Assembly (NCBI GenBank): GCA_027491085.1
Contig: JAIXWW010000016.1
Location: forward strand, 1-64,000
Direction of reading: 5' to 3'
Source of the DNA: Bacteroidota bacterium
GTDB taxonomy: Bacteria > Bacteroidota > Bacteroidia > UKL13-3
DNA length: 64,000 nucleotides
Part shown: positions 36,764 to 45,272 of the stretch, piece by piece
Layout of the letters: each line of letters begins with the position of its first letter
How positions within the stretch are numbered: the stretch's first letter is position 1
Translations under genes and position numbers: made by a program
The notes under the pieces: model-generated
What the model was told of the DNA's origin: nothing
Seen by the model: only the letters and a program-made list of their open reading frames with translations
Database searches by the model: none

Positions 36764-37305
36764 TTATATTTATTTATTAAATAGTTGATTTGATAAGTGT
36801 TATAAGTACTATTGTACATTGATATTTCTTTTTGATAAAATTCAATATCGAGGTAATGGTGAAGCCTTTCATTTTCGGGAAAAGCTCGTTTTATGTTAAT
36901 TATATTCAGTGGTAAAATGGAAGAGGATAAATTTTCACTAAAATAGTATTGTGGTTTAAGCACAAAATTTTTGTACCCGTAAGTTGGTTCCATAATCATA
37001 TAAATAACTACTTTACCATTTTCCATTATTTGGTAATCTTGTTTGTCTAGATGGTTACATCTAAATGAACCTGTTTTATTGTTATAACTAAAAATACTAT
37101 CTTTTTTAAAACAATATTTTACACCATTTTTATAGGCGATAATTGTGTTATTAAAAACAGTATTGCTCTGCAACTTACTTGCTCCACCATCTGGAAATAT
37201 TTGGTTTTGAATAAAATCTAATTCAGTTTTGTAAACACCCCAGTGCTGCGCGACTAAAAAATTAACACAAAAAAATAAATAGAAACATAAGACACTTGTT
37301 TTCAT
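36760..37305 (-). CDS. Small secreted protein of unknown function
   Basis: 181 residues; signal peptide ends near LVAQ (residue ~19). The mature protein has no recognised domain; two cysteines (KYCFKK and FRCNH) could form a disulfide in the periplasm. The stop overlaps the ATG of the BBP2 porin gene by 4 bp, which implies a two-gene operon. It lies after the terminator of the sigma-54 regulator gene. In kdp loci of other Bacteroidota, kdpFABC would occupy this position. Confidence 0.65.
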   Translation of the reverse strand: MKTSVLCFYLFFCVNFLVAQHWGVYKTELDFIQNQIFPDGGASKLQSNTVFNNTIIAYKNGVKYCFKKDSIFSYNNKTGSFRCNHLDKQDYQIMENGKVVIYMIMEPTYGYKNFVLKPQYYFSENLSSSILPLNIINIKRAFPENERLHHYLDIEFYQKEISMYNSTYNTYQINYLINKYK

Positions 37306-37401
37306 AACTTATGTCTTTAAAGTTCAAACTATGTACCCAAAAGAAAAATAATTTTAAATGTACAGAATATTAATCTATTACAATTACTTTGATTGTTTTA
37401 A

Positions 37402-37430
37402 AACAAAAAACCCTATCGTTTTGATAGGGT
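37402..37430 (-). terminator. Rho-independent terminator after the sigma-54 regulator gene
   Basis: Stem ACCCTATC / GATAGGGT with a 5-nt loop; on the minus strand it is followed by T6-G-T4. It separates the regulator gene from the downstream secreted-protein/porin pair. Confidence 0.85.
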
Positions 37431-37451
37431 AGTTATATCGTTTTGATAATA

Positions 37452-38804
37452 TCAAACTATTTTGTATTCTTCTAATTTACGGTATAATGTAGTGATTGCA
37501 ATACCTAGTAACTCTGCTGTTTTGGTTTTATTACCATTGGTATGGTTCAGAATTTTTCTAATATGTAATTGTTCTGCAGCAGACATTGAAAATGCTGAAA
37601 TTCCTTTTTCGTTTAGTTTGTCAAGACTATTATTTTTGGTTTGAAAATCAAATGGTAAATTCTCCATTTTCCAATCTCCATTTTCCATCAATATGATACT
37701 TCGTTCAATTACATTTTTAAGTTCGCGAATATTACCATTCCATTCGTGAAGTTTTAAAGCATCTAAGCATTCAGAGGAAATACTGTTTATATTCTTTTTT
37801 GATTTGGTGGCAAAATGTAAAATAAAATGTTTGGCCAAATCTTCAATATCTGAAACCCTCTCGCGAAGTGCAGGTAATTGAATTTGAAAAACTGAAATCC
37901 TGTAAAATAAATCTTCCCTAAAATGACCTGCTTCTATTTCTTTTTGTAAATTTCTATTGGTAGCAGCAATAATTCTAACATTTATTTTAGTTGGTTTATT
38001 TTCGCCTACTTTTAAAAACTCTCCTGTTTCAATTACTCGTAGAAGTTTAGCTTGTAAATCAATTGCCATTTCTCCAATTTCATCTAAAAAAATGGTTCCA
38101 TTACTGGCTTCTTCAAAAAGTCCTTTTTGATCTTTTGAAGCACCAGTAAAAGCTCCAGCTTTGTGCCCAAACATTTCGCTTTCTAATAAATCTTTGCTAA
38201 AAGCAGCACAATTAATAGCCACAAAATTTTGTTTATTTCGTTGACTTGCTTGATGAATTGCTTGCGCAAAAACTTCTTTTCCTGTTCCTGTTTCGCCAGT
38301 TAATAAAACTGTTGTATCTGTTTCGGCTACTTTTTTAGCTAGTAAAATGGCTTGTTGAATGGCCTTTGATTTTCCTATAATATTATCGAATGTGTATTTG
38401 TTTCCAAGCAGTTTTTCTAAATGCTGAACTCGTTTTCCTAACTCCACTTTTTCAATTGCTTTGTATAAAAGTGGAATGATTTTATTATTGTCGTCACCTT
38501 TAGTAATGTAATCAAACGCACCATTTTTAATGGCCTGTACACCATCAGGAATATTACCGTAGGCAGTTAATAAAATGATTTCAATTATTGGATATTGTTC
38601 TTTAATTTTTTTTGTTAATTCAACTCCACTTATATCAGGTAATTTTACATCGCAAAGCACAATATCAACATTTTCTTGATTGAGTTTTTTGTACGCACTT
38701 TTGCTATCTGCTGCCTGCAAAACTTCAAATCCCTCTAAACTTATTATGCGTGCAAGCAATTTCCTTAACTTTTCTTCATCATCAATGATTAATACTGTTC
38801 TCAA
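37452..38804 (-). CDS. Sigma-54-dependent response regulator (NtrC family)
   Basis: 450 residues. Receiver domain 1-115 with D52 as phospho-acceptor and K102; AAA+ domain ~138-370 with Walker A GETGTGKE (170-177), GAFTGA (217-222) that contacts sigma-54, and Walker B IFLDE; Fis-type helix-turn-helix at the C-terminus (NKTKTAELLGIAITTLYRKL). The start codon is TTG at 38804; a stop lies four codons upstream and the receiver domain leaves no room for a later start. It probably pairs with the histidine kinase at 33574-35322. Targets are not evident; I saw no convincing -24/-12 promoter at the porin gene. Confidence 0.93.
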   Translation of the reverse strand: MRTVLIIDDEEKLRKLLARIISLEGFEVLQAADSKSAYKKLNQENVDIVLCDVKLPDISGVELTKKIKEQYPIIEIILLTAYGNIPDGVQAIKNGAFDYITKGDDNNKIIPLLYKAIEKVELGKRVQHLEKLLGNKYTFDNIIGKSKAIQQAILLAKKVAETDTTVLLTGETGTGKEVFAQAIHQASQRNKQNFVAINCAAFSKDLLESEMFGHKAGAFTGASKDQKGLFEEASNGTIFLDEIGEMAIDLQAKLLRVIETGEFLKVGENKPTKINVRIIAATNRNLQKEIEAGHFREDLFYRISVFQIQLPALRERVSDIEDLAKHFILHFATKSKKNINSISSECLDALKLHEWNGNIRELKNVIERSIILMENGDWKMENLPFDFQTKNNSLDKLNEKGISAFSMSAAEQLHIRKILNHTNGNKTKTAELLGIAITTLYRKLEEYKIV

Positions 38805-38911
38805 ATTAATATTAATTTAGTAATAAGCAAATTTAGCATTATTAAAATTTATATTCATTTTTAATTATCATTATTTAACTTTATTATTGAATGGTTTTGT
38901 GAAAATAAATT

Positions 38912-40267
38912 GTGATAAAAAAGTTAGTTTTTAAATTTTTACCAAATACACAGCAACGAAGTTTAAATGTTTTTTTAAATATTTTTTATTCGTTTTTCTT
39001 AAAATTTGGGGTAGCAGCAAGTGGTATTTTATTAGTTCCAATTAATTTAAACTTCTTAGAAACAAAGGATTATGGTGTTTGGCTAACACTTTCATCAATT
39101 ACTACTTGGTTTTATTTTTTTGATATAGGTTTGGCTAACGGATTTAGAAATAAATTCACTCAAGCTGTATCTGTTGATGATCACCTTTTGGCTCGTAAGT
39201 ATTTGAGTACTACTTATGCTATTATTTGTATCATTTGTGCTAGCCTAATTGGTTTATTTGAAATTGTTAACTATTTTTTAAATTGGAATCATATTTTAAA
39301 TACCAATATTGATGTTAATACCATTCAATTCTTAATTCAAATTACTTTTATAATGCTTTGTGGTAAAATGATTTTATCCATTTTAACAACTACTCTTGTG
39401 GCATTTCATAAAGTTGCAATTAGTAATACAATTGAGTTCATTACATCTTTAATGGTATTGTTAATTACTTATATTTTAAGCAAAACCACTGAAAGTAATA
39501 TTGTTTTTATTGGTTTAATAAACAGCCTAATACCAATAATTTTACTTTTTACGGCTTCAGTTATTTTTTATAACACATTGTTAAAAGATTACAAACCGGC
39601 ATTTTCATTTATAGATTTTAAATTGTCAAGATTTTTGTTTAGTAAAGGCATTCAATTCTTCTTAATACAATTAGCTGTAATGTTTATGTTTACCTCTAAT
39701 AATATAATCATTTCACAGTTATTCGGACCTGAACAAGTTACCCCATTTAGTATTATTAATAAATACTTTTCAATTCCAATGATGGGTTTTGGAATTATTA
39801 TCATGCCATTTTGGGCAAGTTTTGCTGATGCCTATTTTAAGAATGATATCAATTGGGTTAAGAACATGGTAAAAAAATTAATATACATTTGGCTAGCTTT
39901 AGCTTTGTGTTTGATAATTATGGTTTTACTGTTACCATTTGTTTTGGATATTTGGATAAAACGTCAACTTGAATATAATCAAGCATTGATTTGGTATTCG
40001 GCATTGTTTATTTTAATAAGCAGTTGGAGCAGCATTTTTTCTAATTTTATCAATGCAGTTGATAAAATTAGAGTTCAGTTTTTTGGGGCAATTTTACTTG
40101 TTTTTATTAATGTTCCGCTCTCTATTTTTTTATGTAAATATTTGAATATGGGTATAGAAGGAATTATGTTGTCATCTTGCATTTGCTTGCTTCCAGGTAG
40201 TATTTTAAGTCCTTATCAATATCATTTAATTATTAATAAAAAGGCCAAAGGAATTTGGGCAAAATAG
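38912..40267 (+). CDS. Polysaccharide flippase (Wzx / MOP superfamily)
   Basis: 451 residues with about 12-14 transmembrane helices. N-terminal FLKFGVAASGILLVPINLNFL and KDYGVWLTLSSITTWFYFFDIGLANGFRNKF are typical of Wzx/RfbX flippases, which turn undecaprenyl-linked repeat units to the periplasmic face. The start is GTG (38912); an ATG at 38890 runs into a stop at once. First gene of the plus-strand half of the polysaccharide cluster; the aminotransferase gene follows 27 bp later. Confidence 0.88.
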   Translation: MIKKLVFKFLPNTQQRSLNVFLNIFYSFFLKFGVAASGILLVPINLNFLETKDYGVWLTLSSITTWFYFFDIGLANGFRNKFTQAVSVDDHLLARKYLSTTYAIICIICASLIGLFEIVNYFLNWNHILNTNIDVNTIQFLIQITFIMLCGKMILSILTTTLVAFHKVAISNTIEFITSLMVLLITYILSKTTESNIVFIGLINSLIPIILLFTASVIFYNTLLKDYKPAFSFIDFKLSRFLFSKGIQFFLIQLAVMFMFTSNNIIISQLFGPEQVTPFSIINKYFSIPMMGFGIIIMPFWASFADAYFKNDINWVKNMVKKLIYIWLALALCLIIMVLLLPFVLDIWIKRQLEYNQALIWYSALFILISSWSSIFSNFINAVDKIRVQFFGAILLVFINVPLSIFLCKYLNMGIEGIMLSSCICLLPGSILSPYQYHLIINKKAKGIWAK

Positions 40268-40294
40268 GTTATAATTGCATTACAAAAATATTTT

Positions 40295-41386
40295 ATGAGT
40301 ATAAAAATTCCTGTTTATCAGCCATCTCTAAATGGTAATGAAAAGAAGTATGTAAATGAATGTATAGATTCTACATGGATTTCATCTAAAGGAAAATTTT
40401 TAGGTCAATTTGAAGAAAGATTTGCGTCTTATATAAATATAAAACATGCAACTGCTGTAAGTAATGGAACAGTAGCTATTCATTTAGCTTTGATTGCTCT
40501 TGGAATTGGTCCTGGAGATGAAGTAATTGTACCAACACTGACTTACATAGCTTCAGTTAATGCAATTGCATATACAGGCGCTACTCCAGTTTTTGTAGAT
40601 AGCTTGCAAAGTACTTGGCAGCTTGATACAGAAGATGTAAAACGTAAAATCACATCAAAGACAAAGGCTATTATGGCCGTTCATTTGTATGGACATGCAT
40701 GTAATATGGATGCCTTGCAATCAATTTGCAAAGAACACCATTTATTTCTTATAGAAGACTGTGCCGAGGCAATAGGTTCCACCTATAAAGGAAAACACGT
40801 AGGTACCTTTGGCGATATTTCAACCTTTAGTTTTTTTGGAAATAAAACCATTACAACTGGAGAAGGAGGTATGGTAGTCACTAATGATGAAACCTTAATG
40901 GATAGGGCAGTTCATTTTAAAGGTCAAGGACTAGCTAAACACCGCCAATATTGGCATGATGTTATTGGATATAATTACCGCATGACAAATATTTGCGCTG
41001 CAATAGGCTTGGCACAATTGGAACAAATAGATACATTTCTAGAACAAAAACGTCAAGTAGCACAATGGTATAAAAATAAAATTACCAATACCAATGTGCA
41101 ATTCCATGAGCAAGATAAAGATGTTTACCATTCCTATTGGATGTGCTCAATTTTAGTAAATGATCCTGCTAAACGCGATGGTTTACGTGATGCATTAGCT
41201 CAAGAGGGAATTGAAACTCGTCCATTGTTTTATCCGGTTCATACCATGCCCATGTATAGTTTAAAATTTCAAAAATACCCTATCGCTGAAAATTTAGGAT
41301 GGAGAGGTTTAAACTTACCAAGCTATCCAGCCTTAACAGAAAGTCAAATTGATAGTATTTGTACAATTATTAATAATTTTAAGTAA
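40295..41386 (+). CDS. DegT/DnrJ/EryC1-family sugar aminotransferase, perosamine-synthase type
   Basis: 363 residues. PLP-dependent transamination of a nucleotide keto-sugar. Motifs: SNGTVAIHLAL, GDEVIVPTLTYIASVNA, EDCAEAIGSTYKG, and the PLP-lysine K184 in FFGNKTITTGEGGM. These and the RMTNICAAIGLAQLEQ stretch are close to GDP-perosamine synthase (Per/RfbE), which aminates GDP-4-keto-6-deoxymannose. The acetyltransferase gene starts directly after the stop, fitting a GDP-N-acetylperosamine pathway. GMD (4,6-dehydratase) is not in the window, so the exact sugar is inferred. Confidence 0.88.
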   Translation: MSIKIPVYQPSLNGNEKKYVNECIDSTWISSKGKFLGQFEERFASYINIKHATAVSNGTVAIHLALIALGIGPGDEVIVPTLTYIASVNAIAYTGATPVFVDSLQSTWQLDTEDVKRKITSKTKAIMAVHLYGHACNMDALQSICKEHHLFLIEDCAEAIGSTYKGKHVGTFGDISTFSFFGNKTITTGEGGMVVTNDETLMDRAVHFKGQGLAKHRQYWHDVIGYNYRMTNICAAIGLAQLEQIDTFLEQKRQVAQWYKNKITNTNVQFHEQDKDVYHSYWMCSILVNDPAKRDGLRDALAQEGIETRPLFYPVHTMPMYSLKFQKYPIAENLGWRGLNLPSYPALTESQIDSICTIINNFK

Positions 41387-42031
41387 ATGAATGTTATTTT
41401 TGGATCGGCTGGTTTTGCAAAAGAACTTGATTGGTTAATTTATGAAATAGCCGAAAAAACCAATATTGATTTTACTCCAAATTATTTTGTTAGCAAAAGC
41501 GATGTTGGCAGTACACTAAATGGTAAAAAAATAATTTCAGAAGGTGAATTTTTTAAGATTGTAGAAACAGGTATTTCAATAAATGTTTTTTTAGGAGTTG
41601 GAAGTCCAATTATCAAAGAAAAAATTTATGAAAATTTGAAGCATTTTAAAAATTTAAATTACCCTAATTTAATACATCCAAATGCTATTATGGATAAACG
41701 CGAGGGTATGCTAAAAATGGGATTTGGTAATGTTTTTTTTCCTAGTAGTGTTTTAACCACTTATATTACAATTGGTAATTTTGTGTTATTTTATCTTGAT
41801 TGTAGTGTGGGGCACGATACCGAAATTGAAAGCTTTACTACCATTTCACCAGGTTGTCACATTTCTGGTAATGTAAAAATAGGTAAAACGGTATATTTTG
41901 GAACTGGAGCAGTTACAGTTGAAAAAATAGAAATCAAATCAAATTCAATTATTGGTGCTGGTGCCACAGTAACAAATTCAATTGTAGAACAAGGAACTTA
42001 TGTAGGAACGCCTGCAAAAAAGATAAAGTAA
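41387..42031 (+). CDS. NeuD/PglD-like sugar acyltransferase
   Basis: 214 residues. An N-terminal Rossmann-like domain (VIFGSAGFAKELDWL) and a C-terminal left-handed beta-helix of hexapeptide repeats (ISPGCHISGNVKIGKTVYFGTGAV, IGAGATVTNSIV) with the catalytic-type GHDTEIESF. This is the NeuD/PglD/PerB family that N- or O-acetylates sugars using acetyl-CoA. Start is contiguous with the stop of the aminotransferase, arguing that it N-acetylates that enzyme's product. Confidence 0.88.
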   Translation: MNVIFGSAGFAKELDWLIYEIAEKTNIDFTPNYFVSKSDVGSTLNGKKIISEGEFFKIVETGISINVFLGVGSPIIKEKIYENLKHFKNLNYPNLIHPNAIMDKREGMLKMGFGNVFFPSSVLTTYITIGNFVLFYLDCSVGHDTEIESFTTISPGCHISGNVKIGKTVYFGTGAVTVEKIEIKSNSIIGAGATVTNSIVEQGTYVGTPAKKIK

Positions 42032-42032
42032 A

Positions 42033-43238
42033 ATGAAAATTGCAATATATGCGGAATACTTTATAGATTGGGGAGGTGGGATTGATTTTTTGCGTATAAT
42101 TCTTAAAGGATTAAATAAAGTCAGTAAAAAATACAATTTAGAATTAGTGGTTTTTATACCCATTAAAACTAATTCAACCTTTACCGGATTAAAGTTAGGA
42201 ATTAAGAAAATAATCAATACAGTATTAAGAAAAAAGAAATACCATATTGCCAATCATCAGTTCAATTTAGAACATGTAAAAAATGTCCTTTCTAATGAAG
42301 CAAATTTAACATTTGTAACCTTTAACCATTCAGAAAGTAATTTTATTGATGAATTAAAACATCATCAAATTGATGTAATAATACCATCATTTTCTAATTT
42401 AGGTAGTAGTTTTCCTTTTCCTTGGGTTGGTTATATTTACGACCTACAACATAAATATTATCCAAACTTTTTCACAATATCTGATATTCAAGGTAGGGAC
42501 GAGTCGTTCAAACAAATTTTAAGTAATGCCAAGGCAGTTTTAGTAAATGGGCAAGCAGTAAAAAATGATATTGAAAAGTATTATCAAAAAACTGATAAGG
42601 TAGTTTCACTTCCTTTCTGCCCTCTTTATAATTCAGAATCAACTGAAATAAATTCCCTTGTAAATAAAGAACTTCCAAGTAAGTACTTTATTGTTTCTAA
42701 TCAATTTTGGAAACATAAAGACCATAAAACTGTATTTAATGCTTTGGCAACATTTTACAAAAATGGAGGTGATAAAAATATCCATTTGATTTGTACTGGC
42801 GGGACACAAGACCCAAGAGATCCAAATTATTTTAGTGAATTGCAAGAGCTTATTGTAAGATTAAATATCAAAGAACAAATACATATTTTAGGTTATATTG
42901 AAAAAGAGGTTCAATTAAACTTAATGCTAAATTCAATTGCAGTTATTCAAGCTACTCTATTCGAAGGTGGTCCCGGAGGTGGTTCTATTTACGAAGCTGT
43001 AGCATACGGAATGCCATCAATTGTTAGTAATATTCCTATTAACAAAGAACTAATGGAAGAAAATCTGTTATTTTTTGATGCAGGAAATGCAGATGATTTA
43101 GCATTGAAAATGCAACAAGTATTAAGTTATAAAAAATTGCCCAATGAGGTTATTTTAGCCAATGCAGAAATTAATCAAAATAAACTTGGTGAAGCTTTAT
43201 ATAAAGCTATTTTGATGGCCACTAATTTTAAAAATTAA
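42033..43238 (+). CDS. Glycosyltransferase, GT4 family
   Basis: 401 residues, starting 1 bp after the acetyltransferase stop. GT-B fold: N-terminal WGGGIDFLRIILKGL, central YFIVSNQFWKHKDHKTVF, then IHILGYIEKEVQLNLM and the donor-binding EGGPGGGSIYEAVAYGMPSIVSNI (E-x7-E type). Retaining transfer of one sugar to the lipid-linked repeat unit at the cytosolic face. Donor and acceptor are unknown. Confidence 0.87.
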   Translation: MKIAIYAEYFIDWGGGIDFLRIILKGLNKVSKKYNLELVVFIPIKTNSTFTGLKLGIKKIINTVLRKKKYHIANHQFNLEHVKNVLSNEANLTFVTFNHSESNFIDELKHHQIDVIIPSFSNLGSSFPFPWVGYIYDLQHKYYPNFFTISDIQGRDESFKQILSNAKAVLVNGQAVKNDIEKYYQKTDKVVSLPFCPLYNSESTEINSLVNKELPSKYFIVSNQFWKHKDHKTVFNALATFYKNGGDKNIHLICTGGTQDPRDPNYFSELQELIVRLNIKEQIHILGYIEKEVQLNLMLNSIAVIQATLFEGGPGGGSIYEAVAYGMPSIVSNIPINKELMEENLLFFDAGNADDLALKMQQVLSYKKLPNEVILANAEINQNKLGEALYKAILMATNFKN

Positions 43239-43244
43239 TAGACT

Positions 43245-43949
43245 ATGCAGCCATTAATAAGTGTAATAATTGTAACTTACAATGCTGATCAATATTTGCA
43301 AAATGCTATTGATAGCGTGGTTAATCAAATATATAAAAATATTGAGTTAATAATAATTGATGGTTCATCCACAGACCAAACATTAAATATTATTAAAAAT
43401 AACGAAACCAATATTACGTTTTGGAAAACAGAAAAAGACTTAGGTATTTATGATGCAATGAATAAAGCTGTAAAATATTGTAAAGGAGATTTCTATTTGT
43501 TTTTAGGCGCAGATGATATTTTATATAACACCTTACATGAAGTAGTTTTAAGCATTACCGATTTAAACCATTTGTATTATGGCAATGTATATTTTGAAAA
43601 AAATAAAACTATTTATGATGGATATTTTAATGCTGCCAAAATTGTCGTAAAAAATATTTGTCATCAAGCTATATTGTATCCAAGAGTTGTTTTTGAAAAA
43701 TATCAATACCAATTAAAATATAAAATTAGAGCAGATCATTATTTAAATCTACAATGCTTCGTAGATAAAAATATTCCATTTAAGTATGTAAACAAAACCA
43801 TTGCTCAATTTAGTGCTGGCGGTACTAGCAGTGCTGCTATAGACCATGATTTTAACTTAGATAGAATGCCGTTCATTAAACAACATTTTGATATGAGAAT
43901 TTATTTTTATTGTGTGTTAAGAAGTTTTTTAAGCAAATTATTGAACTAA
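43245..43949 (+). CDS. Glycosyltransferase, GT2 family
   Basis: 234 residues. GT-A fold with SVIIVTYNADQYLQNAIDSV, IDGSSTDQTLNII, the metal-binding DD in FLGADDI and YDAMNKAVKYCKGDF. The W/T-E-KDLGIYDAMN segment is typical of WcaA/WbbD-like transferases in surface glycan clusters. Six bp after the previous gene and just upstream of the polymerase, so part of the same operon. Confidence 0.88.
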   Translation: MQPLISVIIVTYNADQYLQNAIDSVVNQIYKNIELIIIDGSSTDQTLNIIKNNETNITFWKTEKDLGIYDAMNKAVKYCKGDFYLFLGADDILYNTLHEVVLSITDLNHLYYGNVYFEKNKTIYDGYFNAAKIVVKNICHQAILYPRVVFEKYQYQLKYKIRADHYLNLQCFVDKNIPFKYVNKTIAQFSAGGTSSAAIDHDFNLDRMPFIKQHFDMRIYFYCVLRSFLSKLLN

Positions 43950-43955
43950 ATAGTA

Positions 43956-45272
43956 ATGAATAATTTTGAATTTTTTTATTTGTTCTATAATCAACAGCCT
44001 TTATTTTGGTTTGCTTTTGCCTTGTGTGCTTGTGTATTTTATTTATTGTATAAGCCTTATGTAATAAGTATTTTAGATCCATTATTATTCTCAGCAATCA
44101 TAACTTCATTTGGGGCATCTGTTGTACTTTTTATGTATTTTACAGGAGCAATTAAACCATTTTATTTAGCTAGTTATTTTGTTACTCAGTTTGCTTTTAT
44201 ACTCGGTATTTATTCGTTCAAACCCTTTAACTCCTTGAAAAATATATACCAAATAAAGAAGTTAAACATTCCCAATTCGACTTTATTACTCAAGTTTTTT
44301 TTTGTAATTAACTCCTTACTATTAATATTTTTTCAAATCCAGGTATTTATTGTTGCAGGTATTCCAATATTTGCTAATTCAAGATTAGATACTTTCTCTG
44401 GTGGCTCTGGTTTTGGAATTATAAGTAGGTTTATTGAGGTAACTCAAATATTTTCAAGCACATTACTTTTTTATTTGCTAATCAACAAAAATTTGAGGTT
44501 AGGTTTTTTTATGAAACTTTATACATACCTCTTCGCTATTTTACTAATAATTTTTGCTATTTTAAACGGAAGTAAAGGTGGTATTTTACTGGTTTTATAT
44601 ACTGCTTTTACTGCATGGATTTTTTCGTTCGATCAGTCAATCAATTTAAAAGTCTCACTTTTCATAAAAAAGTATAAGATTATTATTCTGTCAAGTACTA
44701 TTTGTATAGCATTAACAGTTGTTTTCTTACAAACTAACAGTGATTTAAATTTAAATCCAATTGAAATTTTAGGAACTCGTTTTATTTTTGCAGGCGATGT
44801 TTTTTGGTATGCGTATCCTAATGATGTCATAATAAAGTTTAATAACTATAATGGAATAAAAGCATTATTTACCGATTTTATTGGTTTTTTTAGGTTTGAA
44901 AATTGGGATAAACTTACCGGACATTTTGGTGTTGACTTATTTAGTTACCATCATTTTTCAACTGCAACCTCCGGACCAAATGCAAGGCATAATGTATTTG
45001 GTTTACTTTATTTTGGTTTTTGGGGTTCAGCATTATTTTCTTTATTGATAGGAATTTTAGTAAGTGTTATACGTAATTTACTACCTGTCTACTTACCCAA
45101 AAGTTTTTTTTCAATGTGTGTTTTAAGCTATTTATTTATTAAAGTAGTTCCAGCTATGGATACTGATCCAATTTTGTGTTTTACCTATTTAAACAATTTA
45201 TTTATTGTAACACCTATTTTACTATTTTTAGTTTTTATTGCATACAAATTTCTATTTAAATTAGTTCAATAG
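43956..45272 (+). CDS. Putative polysaccharide polymerase (Wzy-like), multi-pass membrane protein
   Basis: 438 residues with roughly 10-11 hydrophobic helices and a larger periplasmic loop at ~270-330 (TGHFGVDLFSYHHFSTATSGPNARHNVFG is typical of O-antigen polymerases in being His/Ser/Asn-rich). Wzy proteins are poorly conserved, so the call rests on topology and on its place between glycosyltransferase genes. It would polymerise repeat units in the periplasm. Contiguous with the next GT2 gene. Confidence 0.7.
   Translation: MNNFEFFYLFYNQQPLFWFAFALCACVFYLLYKPYVISILDPLLFSAIITSFGASVVLFMYFTGAIKPFYLASYFVTQFAFILGIYSFKPFNSLKNIYQIKKLNIPNSTLLLKFFFVINSLLLIFFQIQVFIVAGIPIFANSRLDTFSGGSGFGIISRFIEVTQIFSSTLLFYLLINKNLRLGFFMKLYTYLFAILLIIFAILNGSKGGILLVLYTAFTAWIFSFDQSINLKVSLFIKKYKIIILSSTICIALTVVFLQTNSDLNLNPIEILGTRFIFAGDVFWYAYPNDVIIKFNNYNGIKALFTDFIGFFRFENWDKLTGHFGVDLFSYHHFSTATSGPNARHNVFGLLYFGFWGSALFSLLIGILVSVIRNLLPVYLPKSFFSMCVLSYLFIKVVPAMDTDPILCFTYLNNLFIVTPILLFLVFIAYKFLFKLVQ

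Noticed and set aside
37434..37456. Second hairpin (TATCGTTTTGATA) near the regulator stop codon
   Set aside because: It is short and AT-rich and seems a partial duplicate of the terminator loop; not counted as a separate site.
40295..41386. Calling the aminotransferase 'ArnB' or a UDP-sugar enzyme
   Set aside because: FFGNKTITTGEGGM and the neighbouring acetyltransferase fit the perosamine-synthase type better, though the donor nucleotide is unproven.
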